Part shown: positions 10,334-17,676 of the stretch, one piece after another | How positions within the stretch are numbered: the first letter of the stretch is position 1 | Layout: every line of letters begins with the position of its first letter | NCBI RefSeq assembly: GCF_000025885.1 | Contig: NC_014011.1 | Coordinates: 1,116,001 to 1,180,000 of the forward strand | Direction: 5' to 3' | Source: Aminobacterium colombiense DSM 12261 | GTDB taxonomy: Bacteria; Synergistota; Synergistia; Synergistales; Aminobacteriaceae | Length of the DNA stretch: 64,000 nucleotides | Position numbers and translations under genes: made by a program | The notes under the pieces: generated by a model | What the model saw: the letters and a program-made list of their open reading frames with translations, nothing else | What the model was told of the DNA's origin: nothing | Databases searched by the model: none

Positions 10334-11007
10334 AGAACCACCTGATTGCTATTTTCCTTTACTAATCGAACAAGATAATCAACAACTTCATCCTCTGTCA
10401 TAGAAGACGTATCAACAAAAATTGCATCTGAAGCCTGGCACAATGGCGCTATTTCGCGATTTGAATCAAACTGGTCACGATTCTGGATCTGTCGCAGCAC
10501 CTCATCAAATGATACTTTTTCTCCCCGCTCTAACAGCTGCAAGTGCCGTCTTTTCGCACGGACGCTGTCACTGGCGGTAAGGTATATTTTAATAGTTGCG
10601 TCAGGGAAGACCACAGTACCCATATCTCTTCCATCAGCTACTAGCCCCCCTTCTTCTGCCTGCTCACGCTGAATGGAAAGCAGACAGCGCCTGACTGTCG
10701 GCAGAGCGGCATAGCTAGAAACAATACTATCAACCCTTGGAGAACGAATATGTTCAGTTACGTCTGCACCGTTAATATAAACACAGCCATCGCTCAGAGA
10801 AACTTTGATCTTAGAAAGAATTTCCGTCAGATAAGGGCTTTCTACTGGTTCGAAACCCATAGCGTTCAAATAAAAGGCCAATGCCCTGTAGATCGCGCCT
10901 GTGTCAAGATAATCCAACCCTAGAAGTTCTGCTACTTTTTTTGCAACAGAGCTTTTGCCTGCCCCCGCTGGTCCGTCAATCGCAACAACAAGATTTTTCA
11001 TTATCAT
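10330..11007 (-). CDS. cmk: Cytidylate kinase
   Basis: 225 residues from the ATG at 11007 (MIMKNLVVAIDG); the open frame extends further upstream but that part has no family resemblance. It phosphorylates CMP and dCMP. The P-loop is DGPAGAGKSS, followed by YLDTGAIYRA. The NMP-binding region and VADGRDMGTVVFPDA are all typical. The gene is coupled to plsC downstream. Confidence 0.95.
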   Translation of the reverse strand: MIMKNLVVAIDGPAGAGKSSVAKKVAELLGLDYLDTGAIYRALAFYLNAMGFEPVESPYLTEILSKIKVSLSDGCVYINGADVTEHIRSPRVDSIVSSYAALPTVRRCLLSIQREQAEEGGLVADGRDMGTVVFPDATIKIYLTASDSVRAKRRHLQLLERGEKVSFDEVLRQIQNRDQFDSNREIAPLCQASDAIFVDTSSMTEDEVVDYLVRLVKENSNQVVL

Positions 11008-11111
11008 TGATTGCAATTCTCCCATCTCTTCAAAGAAGCATACGCTGCAGCATATGTGCGCAGACATGAAATCCTTCATGTTGGAAAGTTTTCCCCATTT
11101 CATTACGAGAT

Positions 11112-11834
11112 TTAGACGATACCGCCACGCTCTATTTTCTTTAAAAGTTCGTCTTGAGAAAGCTTTACAGTTTGTCCTTTATTAAGATTTCGCAACTCCA
11201 TTCTACCAATTCTACGCCGAATAAGCACCATTACCTTATACCCTAGATGCTCAGCCATTAAACGAACCTCTCTTTTCTGACCCTCAGTGATCGATACTGT
11301 GACCCATCGGCCATAAGGTGGTCTGCAAAGTGGTTGGACGGAAAGGGGGCGTACAAATCCCCCTTCTATTTCAAAGCCCTTAAGCCACAACTTCATTTTT
11401 TCTACCGTCAACTCTTCGTTTAACAGTACCTCGTAATCTCTTTTTATATTTGACGAAGGGTGCATAAGAAAGTGAGCGAAATCCCCGTCGTTCGTTAAGA
11501 CGAGCAATCCTTCGCTTTCTTTATCAAGACGCCCTACCGGAAAAAGACGAAACTTTGAGTAGGCGGGGGGGAGAACATCGATCACTGTCATGTCAAAGCG
11601 GTCTTCCACCGCACAAACGACCCCCTGAGGTTTATTCATTACTATGTAGACCCTGCTCTCCGGAGATACTTCTTTTCCGTCAAGGGTTACTGTGTCCGTT
11701 TCTTCTACTGTGGTAGAGAGATCGCGGACAACCCTTCCATTCAAGGCTACGCGGCCTGATAAGACAAACTCTTCTACCTTTCTGCGGGATGCAAGGCCGC
11801 ATGAAGCAAGATACTTGTTCAATCTAATTGCCAT
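11112..11834 (-). CDS. rluB: Large-subunit rRNA pseudouridine synthase (RsuA/RluB family)
   Basis: 240 residues. An S4 RNA-binding domain (RLNKYLASCGLASRRK) is followed by the synthase domain, with the catalytic Asp in VGRLDKESEGLLVLTNDG. RluB modifies helix 80-90 region uridines of 23S rRNA. It lies directly after scpB, the standard neighbourhood of this gene in many bacteria. RsuA activity on 16S rRNA is less likely from that context. Confidence 0.92.
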   Translation of the reverse strand: MAIRLNKYLASCGLASRRKVEEFVLSGRVALNGRVVRDLSTTVEETDTVTLDGKEVSPESRVYIVMNKPQGVVCAVEDRFDMTVIDVLPPAYSKFRLFPVGRLDKESEGLLVLTNDGDFAHFLMHPSSNIKRDYEVLLNEELTVEKMKLWLKGFEIEGGFVRPLSVQPLCRPPYGRWVTVSITEGQKREVRLMAEHLGYKVMVLIRRRIGRMELRNLNKGQTVKLSQDELLKKIERGGIV

Positions 11835-11837
11835 TGG

Positions 11838-12380
11838 TTAGTGTTCGCTCTCCTCCACACTGTATTCTTCCACTTCTTCGAGAGTGGGAAGTTCCGCTAT
11901 TGACTCAAGACCAAAATGTTCAAGAAAAGTTTCGGTAGTCCTGTAAAGCAAGGGAGATCCTGTCCCTCGCCTTCGCCCCGCAATACGTATAAGGCCATGG
12001 GAAAGAAGGGTTTCAAGTACCCGTTCACACCTGACCCCTCTGATTTCTTCAATTTCCGCCCTCGTAACTGGCTGGTTATAGGCTATTACAGCAAGACTTT
12101 CAACAGCTGCGCGGCTTAACCGCACTTTTTGACGTAATGCCGTTTCTCTGAAAATAGCCACGGTTTCGGCAAACTCAGGGTCTGTGCATAGTTCCCAACC
12201 CTCTGCCACTTTTCGCAGGGTAATTCCATGATCCTGGGCATAATGGTCTGAAAGCTCTCCTAACGCTGAGCATACAGCTTCCAGAGATTCATCCAAATGC
12301 ATAGACAGTTCCTTCTCCGACACAGGTGTAACAGCGACAAAAAGGAGAACCTCAACGTGTTTGGCTAGAGATGATAACAT
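11838..12380 (-). CDS. scpB: Segregation and condensation protein B
   Basis: 180 residues from the ATG at 12380, giving the usual MLSSLAKHVEVLLFVA start; it overlaps the scpA end by 29 bases. ScpB dimerises through two winged-helix domains and binds ScpA in the SMC condensin. The motif LAVIAYNQPVTRAEIEEIRGV is diagnostic. Confidence 0.95.
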   Translation of the reverse strand: MLSSLAKHVEVLLFVAVTPVSEKELSMHLDESLEAVCSALGELSDHYAQDHGITLRKVAEGWELCTDPEFAETVAIFRETALRQKVRLSRAAVESLAVIAYNQPVTRAEIEEIRGVRCERVLETLLSHGLIRIAGRRRGTGSPLLYRTTETFLEHFGLESIAELPTLEEVEEYSVEESEH

Positions 12381-13125
12381 CTCCAAACAACTCCTTTTGT
12401 GTAATGGATATGAGTCCAGTCCTAGCCATTTCCAGAAGAGCCAGGATCGTAACCACAAGAACAGAACGAGTGGAAGTCCCTTTGAGAACGTGAGAAAGGG
12501 ATAAAGAGGAATGATCTTCTAAATACGCCCTGAGCTCTTCTATTTTTCTGTCGATTTGTATTTCTTCAGGCACTGCCGCAGGAATTCCCCGCCAGTTTCC
12601 AATGGATTGTTTTTCTATATTCGACATTGGCTCTTTTCTGCTATGGGCAGCGATCAGCTGCCACCAGAGATGGCTTAAACTGTAAAGATCTCCCAGGTCG
12701 TAAGATGGGACTTCCTCAACAGCAGCTGCTCTCTTAAAGAGATTGTCCTGCTCCTCTTTTTTTTCTATAAGGCGAAAAGCTGCCTCACGATAGGGTCTGT
12801 ACCGCAAAAGGTGCCCCAACAATTCTTCTTCAGAAATAGGATCTTCGGGAGGGGAGCTTTCTTCCCCATCAGTCTTATGCTGACCAGGCAATAGCGCCAT
12901 AATCTTTTCAAGAACCAGCCCTGCTGCAAGGGAAAGAAACTCTGCCACCACATATATAGACACCTTTTTAGAATGGGACAGATAGGCCCCGTAAATATTA
13001 ACCAGGTCTGAAACCTTTATCTGAGTGGCTTCAAACTGGCGACTCTCTACGAGATAACAAAGAAGATCTAAAGGCCCTGAAAATCCCTCTATCTCCACCT
13101 GGAGGGGGAAGGTCCCTTTTTCCAC
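12352..13125 (-). CDS. scpA: Segregation and condensation protein A
   Basis: 257 residues. ScpA is the kleisin bridging the SMC heads. The N-terminus has the family pattern EGFSGPLDLLCYLVES and the middle AEFLSLAAGLVLEKIMALLP. The C-terminal winged helix (FLALLEMARTGL-type, here ILALLEMARTGLISITQ) is complete. It lies 12 bases after trpS and overlaps scpB. Confidence 0.95.
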   Translation of the reverse strand: MEKGTFPLQVEIEGFSGPLDLLCYLVESRQFEATQIKVSDLVNIYGAYLSHSKKVSIYVVAEFLSLAAGLVLEKIMALLPGQHKTDGEESSPPEDPISEEELLGHLLRYRPYREAAFRLIEKKEEQDNLFKRAAAVEEVPSYDLGDLYSLSHLWWQLIAAHSRKEPMSNIEKQSIGNWRGIPAAVPEEIQIDRKIEELRAYLEDHSSLSLSHVLKGTSTRSVLVVTILALLEMARTGLISITQKELFGDVIISSQTR

Positions 13126-13137
13126 ACTCTATCTCCC

Positions 13138-14133
13138 CTATCCCCTGGGGACAAAACCAATAGAATTTACTATCTCGTCGATGGTTTGCTGAGCTAAAAT
13201 CTGTGCTCTTTCTGCGCCAGCCAGTATGATATTCCTCAAGTTCTCAGAATGGGATTCGTAATATCGGCGTCGCTCATGGATAGGTTCCATCACCCGCTTT
13301 ACATGCTCCATAAGCATTTTTTTACACTGAACGCACCCTATTCCCGCTGTAGTACATCCTTTTATAATTTCTTTATGCTGTTCCTTGTCATCATTAAAAA
13401 CTTTGTGCAGATCCCAGACTGGGCATTTTTCCGGATCCCCAGGATCTGTTCTGCGCTCTCTAGCGGGATCTGTAATCATGGTCCGAATCTTATTCCACAT
13501 TTCTTCTGGAGAGTCAGCTATATCTATGCTGTTTCCATAAGATTTGCTCATTTTTCGACCGTCTGTACCTGGTACCTTGGGAGTCGGTGTCAAAAGCATT
13601 TGCGGCTCAGGGAGTATTTCTCCATAAAAATTATTGAAACGACGGGCCAGCTCTCTACTGATCTCAAGATGGGCGCTCTGATCCTCCCCTACCGGAACCA
13701 TCTCTGCCTTGTAAAGAAGAATATCTGATGCCATAAGAACTGGATAACCCAAAAAAGCATAGGTACCTAAGTCTTTATTCTGTATGTTTAATATCTGCTC
13801 TTTGTAGGTTGGATTCCGCTGAAGCCAGCCAAGAGGGGTTATCATGGATAAAGCCAAATGGAGCTCAGCATGCTGGGGAACATGAGACTGCACAAAAATT
13901 GTACTCTTTTCAGGGTCAAGACCAGCCGCAAGCCAATCTAAAAGAACCTCCTTGCAGTTTTTTCGAATCCTGCTGCTATCTGCGTAATCAGACATCAAAG
14001 CATGCCAGTCAACAATACAGTAAAGACATTCGTATTCGTTCTGAAGGCGCACCCAATTTGTTAGAGCCCCGGCCAAATGGCCCAAATGAAGTTTTCCTGT
14101 AGGTCGCATGCCGCTGAAAACTCTTTTTGCCAT
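13138..14133 (-). CDS. trpS: Tryptophanyl-tRNA synthetase
   Basis: 331 residues from an ATG with AGGTGGAG six bases upstream. It charges tRNA-Trp. It is a class I synthetase with the HIGH-type motif HLGHLAGA near residue 20 and the KMSKS loop near residue 195. SGMRPTGKLHLGH and VGEDQSAHLE are TrpRS signatures. It leads the scpA-scpB-rluB string. Confidence 0.97.
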   Translation of the reverse strand: MAKRVFSGMRPTGKLHLGHLAGALTNWVRLQNEYECLYCIVDWHALMSDYADSSRIRKNCKEVLLDWLAAGLDPEKSTIFVQSHVPQHAELHLALSMITPLGWLQRNPTYKEQILNIQNKDLGTYAFLGYPVLMASDILLYKAEMVPVGEDQSAHLEISRELARRFNNFYGEILPEPQMLLTPTPKVPGTDGRKMSKSYGNSIDIADSPEEMWNKIRTMITDPARERRTDPGDPEKCPVWDLHKVFNDDKEQHKEIIKGCTTAGIGCVQCKKMLMEHVKRVMEPIHERRRYYESHSENLRNIILAGAERAQILAQQTIDEIVNSIGFVPRG

Positions 14134-14192
14134 GTTTCTCCACCTCATTTATTTGAAATAAAATTAAAAAATAATCTTTGACTACTGTTATT

Positions 14193-14969
14193 TTACTCGA
14201 TTTGAAGTCTGTTAGGGCCTTTATCTTTAAGTTGTACTACAGGAAGATTAGAGAGGGCCATCAGCCTGCAAAGGGCGGCCAACGAATATCGCTCCATTTC
14301 GCCGTGATCCACAACACAAAGGGCCATGCCCAAAGAGCATGCATCCAAGATCTGATGATACTTCATGTCAGCGGTAATATAGACGTCAGCGCCCTTATCA
14401 AGGGCGGCAGTCCAGAGATCACCACCGGATCCGCCGCAGAGGGCAGCAGTCTTCACAATTCTATCTGGTTCCCCATATCCGGTCACCCATGACAGATTCC
14501 AGTCATTGCGAAGCTTAACCATCAAATTTTGCAGGGAACAAGGTTTTAGCAAAGATCCCCATGCCCCAAGCCCCTCAGAGTTTTCCATTGGAAGCAAAGG
14601 GAGAAAGCTCTCTTTCAGCAAAGGTCTTGCAAGCTGTACATTAACGCCTTCACGCGCCTTGTCCCAGTTAGTGTGCACGCTGATGACAGCTATACCATAC
14701 TCAAGGGCCTTCTGAATAACCAGAGAGACAGGGCTTTCAAGATCGATAGTTTTCAGCGGCGAGAAAATAAGAGGGTGATGCACCACGAGACAATCACATT
14801 TTTCACCTCTAGCCTCTTCTAAAACATGTACGTCTGGATCCAGGGCCACTCCTATTTTTGAAGCCCTCCACTGCGAGCTTCCTACCATAAGACCAACATT
14901 ATCCCATGGTTCTGCAAGACTCAGGGGAGCAAAGGTATTGATATGATTTATAATATCAATTACTAGCAT
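14193..14969 (-). CDS. Nif3-family dinuclear metal-binding protein
   Basis: 258 residues. The N-terminal half carries LAEPWDNVGLMVG and the metal ligands VVHHP and HTNWD; the C-terminal half supplies CVVDHGEMER. These are the conserved metal motifs of the Nif3/YbgI family, which forms a hexameric toroid with two metal ions per subunit. The physiological reaction is uncertain (annotated elsewhere as GTP cyclohydrolase I type 2). It is the last chromosomal gene left of the prophage. Confidence 0.9.
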   Translation of the reverse strand: MLVIDIINHINTFAPLSLAEPWDNVGLMVGSSQWRASKIGVALDPDVHVLEEARGEKCDCLVVHHPLIFSPLKTIDLESPVSLVIQKALEYGIAVISVHTNWDKAREGVNVQLARPLLKESFLPLLPMENSEGLGAWGSLLKPCSLQNLMVKLRNDWNLSWVTGYGEPDRIVKTAALCGGSGGDLWTAALDKGADVYITADMKYHQILDACSLGMALCVVDHGEMERYSLAALCRLMALSNLPVVQLKDKGPNRLQIE

Positions 14970-15016
14970 CTTTTCACCTCCAAGTTCCTACTTTACGGCA
15001 ATCAAACTATATAAAA

Positions 15017-15045
15017 AATGCCGCTTCCTACAGGGAAACGGCATT
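15017..15045 (-). terminator. Former terminator of tRNA-Ile2, now cut off by the prophage
   Basis: On the minus strand AATGCCG and CGGCATT form a stem (partly extended by TTTCC/GGAAG) followed by TTTTTTATA. It lies 10 bases beyond the left attachment repeat. Before integration it would have been about 10 bases after the 3' end of the minus-strand tRNA-Ile2 gene. Confidence 0.75.
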
Positions 15046-15054
15046 AACCTTCAA

Positions 15055-15077
15055 TGGTGGGCCTACCTGGACTCGAA
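15055..15077. repeat. Left attachment site (attL core)
   Basis: TGGTGGGCCTACCTGGACTC followed by GAA is identical to 54131-54153; the sequences diverge right after (ATCTCC here, CCAGGA at the right). It is a partial copy of the tRNA-Ile2 3' end including CCA. Confidence 0.92.
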
Positions 15078-15120
15078 ATCTCCTATAAAATGCCATGAAT
15101 GCCCACTTTCTCGCTAGCCG

Positions 15121-15140
15121 TTATACGGTTTGTTATACGG
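15121..15140 (+). promoter_or_regulatory. Paired TTATACGG motifs, probable integrase arm sites (left)
   Basis: TTATACGG occurs at 15121-15128 and 15133-15140, a 12-bp period. The same pair with the same spacing lies at the other prophage end. This symmetry fits arm-type binding sites of the tyrosine integrase. Confidence 0.7.
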
Positions 15141-15335
15141 TCTTGACTATCATTGTAATAGAATTCATTTTAAGTATTTGCTAGATTTTAGCACAATTTA
15201 AGGGGGGCGTGTACTGTTTAGTCTTTTTTGTAGATTTGCAACCAAATAGAGCCGTAGTTGCCTTAGTATGACTTGGACGATGATTTATACCTATGAGCCA
15301 CAAATATATTCTTAAAACGCATTCTGGCGGGTCGT
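15141..15335. other. Left-end non-coding stretch
   Basis: AT-rich sequence between the arm sites and the last small late gene. I see no convincing gene, terminator or repeat in it. Confidence 0.5.
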
Positions 15336-15431
15336 TTATTTTGATTTTTTATCCCAGGGCCACTTTCCTTTTTTATCCTTATATATAAAGCTACCTATAA
15401 CTATCAAAGTAAAAATCAACCCCAAACTCAT
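15336..15431 (-). CDS. Tiny membrane protein (31 aa), end of the lysis region
   Basis: ATG with AGGAGGGG five bases upstream. The product MSLGLIFTLIVIGSFIYKDK... has one hydrophobic segment followed by a basic tail rich in Lys and Trp. It follows the 35-residue gene by 13 bases. I do not recognise a family. Location after holin and spanin-like genes suggests a lysis accessory role, as inference only. Confidence 0.55.
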   Translation of the reverse strand: MSLGLIFTLIVIGSFIYKDKKGKWPWDKKSK

Positions 15432-15444
15432 AAAATCCCCTCCT

Positions 15445-15552
15445 TTATGGATATCCCGGCATACCGTCTTTAAATGCCAATAGAAATAAAATAAACACGG
15501 TTACTATTGCTCCGCATGCCATTCCGCCAACAAAGGCCAAAAAGCTAGTCAT
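15445..15552 (-). CDS. Tiny membrane protein (35 aa), end of the lysis region
   Basis: ATG with AAGGAGG seven bases upstream, starting 12 bases after the preceding stop. The product MTSFLAFVGGMACGAIVTVF... is one long transmembrane segment with a short KDGMPGYP tail. No family recognised. Good ribosome-binding site and tight packing argue that it is translated. Confidence 0.6.
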   Translation of the reverse strand: MTSFLAFVGGMACGAIVTVFILFLLAFKDGMPGYP

Positions 15553-15564
15553 TTCGGAACCTCC

Positions 15565-15960
15565 TTAATTACCAGCCATATACCCTACGCCAAGGGCCAG
15601 TAAAATATAGAGTCTGTTTTTCGCTTGATCGCTTTGCATCTCTTTCTTCCAGGCGTTTCTTTCTGCATCTAGCTGCTTTTTGAGATCCTCTAGTTGCTCT
15701 TTTGTGCTTTCCTGATAACTAAGGATCTCGCCCCTAAGATTTTCGTAAGCTTTTTCCCAAGCTTGCGATTCTATCCTGTATGCTCGAATTGCTGTAAGAG
15801 TATCCCGACCGTCGGCCTCATTCCCCCAAAACCCCGCTTCAGGAGTCGTCCATCCTGCTGGAACGTACTCCCATGCCCCGAAACTTTGCGAGCTCATCAT
15901 TAAGCTCGTTAGCGATAGAACTGCCAGGAAGAGAACGAACTTCTTGCGCAGTTTTTTCAC
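15565..15960 (-). CDS. Exported coiled-coil protein, possible outer partner of a spanin-like pair
   Basis: 131 residues. The N-terminus is a signal sequence (KKLRKKFVLFLAVLSLTSLMM) with likely cleavage after SQSFGA. There is no lipobox Cys. The middle (about 50-115) is charged and predicted coiled coil, and the C-terminus RLYILLALGVGYMAGN is hydrophobic. Its first 122 bases overlap the end of the upstream gene in another frame, the arrangement seen in phage Rz/Rz1 pairs. A function in outer-membrane disruption is inferred from position only. Confidence 0.6.
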   Translation of the reverse strand: MKKLRKKFVLFLAVLSLTSLMMSSQSFGAWEYVPAGWTTPEAGFWGNEADGRDTLTAIRAYRIESQAWEKAYENLRGEILSYQESTKEQLEDLKKQLDAERNAWKKEMQSDQAKNRLYILLALGVGYMAGN

Positions 15961-16180
15961 GGATCACCCTCACCTCTTTTCGAGTGGCTGTTTCCAATTC
16001 GTTTATTTTTTCTCCCAAAGCTTCGATTTCTTTTTGTAGTTGATCAGCCTTTAAATCTGTATTTATTAGAGTCTTAGGCAACTTGGGAGTTTTAAAGAGC
16101 GGTGTAATTATCCAAACTGCCAAGAGAATGCCAACTAAAATTATTCCCCAAAAAACAAAGTTTATTTTCCGCTCGAACAT
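15839..16180 (-). CDS. Inner-membrane coiled-coil protein, spanin-like
   Basis: 113 residues. One N-terminal transmembrane segment (FVFWGIILVGILLAVWIITPL) is followed by a periplasmic-type coiled coil (LQKEIEALGEKINELETATRKE). This is the architecture of inner-membrane spanins (Rz). It follows the holin gene with a 19-base overlap and overlaps the next gene by 122 bases. The fold is generic, so the call rests on location and topology. Confidence 0.6.
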   Translation of the reverse strand: MFERKINFVFWGIILVGILLAVWIITPLFKTPKLPKTLINTDLKADQLQKEIEALGEKINELETATRKEVRVIREKTAQEVRSLPGSSIANELNDELAKFRGMGVRSSRMDDS

Positions 16181-16488
16181 TCTCTCTCAACCCTTCCTGC
16201 CAAAGATTTCAAAACCCGCTTCTTGAGAACTTGCAAAACTTCATGAGAGGAATATCCAGAAATAGCAATTGAGGCACTTTTGAATCCTTGAGGGATAGAG
16301 ACTCCATCGAGCACGTAAAACACACAGATGCCTACGAAAGCAGAGGTGATAATTCCTGTAAAAAAGAACCACCACGAAAATTCTTCTTGCTTGCAATTAA
16401 GCCCGTGAGCTATTCCTCCAAAAACAGCGAGTGCTACCGGCGTTAAGAGCCGCGTTATTTGCTCTGCAAGTTTTCCTTCGCCCAACAA
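16162..16488 (-). CDS. Putative holin
   Basis: 108 residues with two hydrophobic segments (LLTPVALAVFGGIAHGL and FFFTGIITSAFVGICVFYVL) and a charged C-terminus. It sits directly after the endolysin gene. Holins form the inner-membrane holes that release the endolysin. I infer the role from topology and neighbours. Confidence 0.7.
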   Translation of the reverse strand: MLGEGKLAEQITRLLTPVALAVFGGIAHGLNCKQEEFSWWFFFTGIITSAFVGICVFYVLDGVSIPQGFKSASIAISGYSSHEVLQVLKKRVLKSLAGRVERECSSGK

Positions 16489-16494
16489 ATTTTC

Positions 16495-16872
16495 TCACCC
16501 TCTCCACTGCCGCAAATGCCCGTCTTTAGGTTTGTGTACATCTACGTGTATACGACCGTTATAAAGCCCGAGTCCTCCCAATTCAGAAAGTTTCCCATCT
16601 TTGTATGCCCGAAGAACCTTTGAATGAAAAACATTGTTAGAATATTTTGCTTGGCGAATATCCGCGGCTACGCCCTGCGTGTGCCAGCTATTTGGAACCC
16701 CGCCAATGCGTTTGTTATGCGTAGGGCAACGGTAGCCGGAATTGATGAAGATTGGCGTTCCTACCAAGGAGCGGATTTTTTCTAAAAGGCTCAAGAGTTT
16801 CGGTTTGATATCGCACCTATCACACCCACAACGGCATGCAAGTTCAGTTCTGCTAAAGTGCTCTGAAAGCAT
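16495..16872 (-). CDS. Peptidase M15-type endolysin
   Basis: 125 residues from an ATG with GGAGGGAG a few bases upstream. The family motifs are INSGYRCPTHNKRIGG, SWHTQGVAADIR (His and Asp zinc ligands) and GRIHVDVH (third ligand region). M15 peptidases cleave the peptide bridges of peptidoglycan. N-terminal LSEHFSRTELACRC is typical of phage and prophage D,D-carboxypeptidase-like lysins. Confidence 0.9.
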   Translation of the reverse strand: MLSEHFSRTELACRCGCDRCDIKPKLLSLLEKIRSLVGTPIFINSGYRCPTHNKRIGGVPNSWHTQGVAADIRQAKYSNNVFHSKVLRAYKDGKLSELGGLGLYNGRIHVDVHKPKDGHLRQWRG

Positions 16873-16895
16873 GTGTCTCCCTCCTCTCCATAAAA

Positions 16896-16923
16896 AAAGA
16901 GGCTGCCGTGTGGGCAACCTCTT
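16896..16923 (-). terminator. Terminator between the tail-fibre block and the lysis block
   Basis: On the minus strand AAGAGGTTGCCC and GGCAGCCTCTT form a stem with one mismatch, followed by TTTTTTTA. Lysis genes beyond it may rely on readthrough or antitermination. Confidence 0.75.
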
Positions 16924-16946
16924 GAGTGTTTAATTTAGCTATTCTC

Positions 16947-17543
16947 TTACCACTTGATTAGATTCAGTTCCTCTTCTGTAGTAACTGCTTCTACTTGGGC
17001 TATCAATACGGCCTCTTTATCAAAACAGGCCTGAACATGTGCCCTTACAGCCTTTGCAACAGCTTTGATCTCGTCTGCGACAAGCGTCACAAAACCGCCT
17101 TCTGTTTTCCATTGACACGAGTACGTAGGGTCGTCGATTTCCTGCAGGGCTGCACCAGTGATCATTGCCTGGCTCTCTCTATCAGTTTTTATTTTTAGCC
17201 CGTTTACCGAGATACCGGCTGTTTCCTCTGCCCAACGTGCACTTGCTATCTCAAGTAGCTTTTTAGGCCTCATAAAGAGCAATACATCTTCTTCCGTTGC
17301 ATCTGTTATTTCATACCCTGTAATTTCATCTGCCGCAAAAATAACGTGTTTTCCAGTTTTGCCTGTGAGAAGCACTTCTAGAAGCTTCATTTCATCGGGT
17401 ATTCCAGTAGAGCAATTGCCTACGGAATCCACAACAATATATCTATTCGCTGCATAAAAAAGCGTGTACTCCCCCTGCTCGCTATAGGGGATTTCTATTT
17501 CCGCCGCAGGCATAGCGCCTGCTGGGATAATGATTCTCCTCAT
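16947..17543 (-). CDS. DUF4376-containing protein, probable tail-fibre accessory
   Basis: 198 residues. The C-terminal 110 residues (RWAEETAGISVNGLKIKTDR ... YSCQWKTEGGFVTL ... AHVQACFDKEA) match the pattern of the DUF4376 domain found next to phage tail-fibre genes. The N-terminal half is unassigned. It lies just after the fibre gene, where P2-type phages keep a fibre-assembly chaperone. Confidence 0.7.
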   Translation of the reverse strand: MRRIIIPAGAMPAAEIEIPYSEQGEYTLFYAANRYIVVDSVGNCSTGIPDEMKLLEVLLTGKTGKHVIFAADEITGYEITDATEEDVLLFMRPKKLLEIASARWAEETAGISVNGLKIKTDRESQAMITGAALQEIDDPTYSCQWKTEGGFVTLVADEIKAVAKAVRAHVQACFDKEAVLIAQVEAVTTEEELNLIKW

Positions 17544-17576
17544 TTTCGCTTTCTCCCTTCATAGTCAAGATATTTG

Positions 17577-17593
17577 AGCGCCGACATGGCGCT
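17577..17593. repeat. Small inverted repeat after the fibre gene
   Basis: AGCGCC and GGCGCT form a 6-bp stem around five bases, 33 bases upstream of the DUF4376 start. There is no T-run, so it is not an obvious terminator. Confidence 0.5.
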
Positions 17594-17624
17594 TCTCATG
17601 CTGTTGCAAAGATTTATACCGTTT

Positions 17625-17646
17625 ATTCTCCGCTATCGCGGAGAAT
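17625..17646. repeat. Perfect 9-bp hairpin with GATA loop after the variable region
   Basis: On the minus strand ATTCTCCGC and GCGGAGAAT flank a GATA loop, 30 bases after the fibre stop. Between stop and hairpin are two near-identical copies of TTTGAACxCTGAA. A stem of this size with a four-base loop just after a variable region resembles the target-recognition hairpin described for diversity-generating retroelements. Confidence 0.65.
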
Positions 17647-17676
17647 TCAGGGTTCAAATGTTCAGTGTTCAAAATT

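Noticed and set aside
16947-17543. DGR accessory protein Avd after the variable fibre
   Set aside because: The gene matches DUF4376, is longer than Avd and is not a basic four-helix protein.
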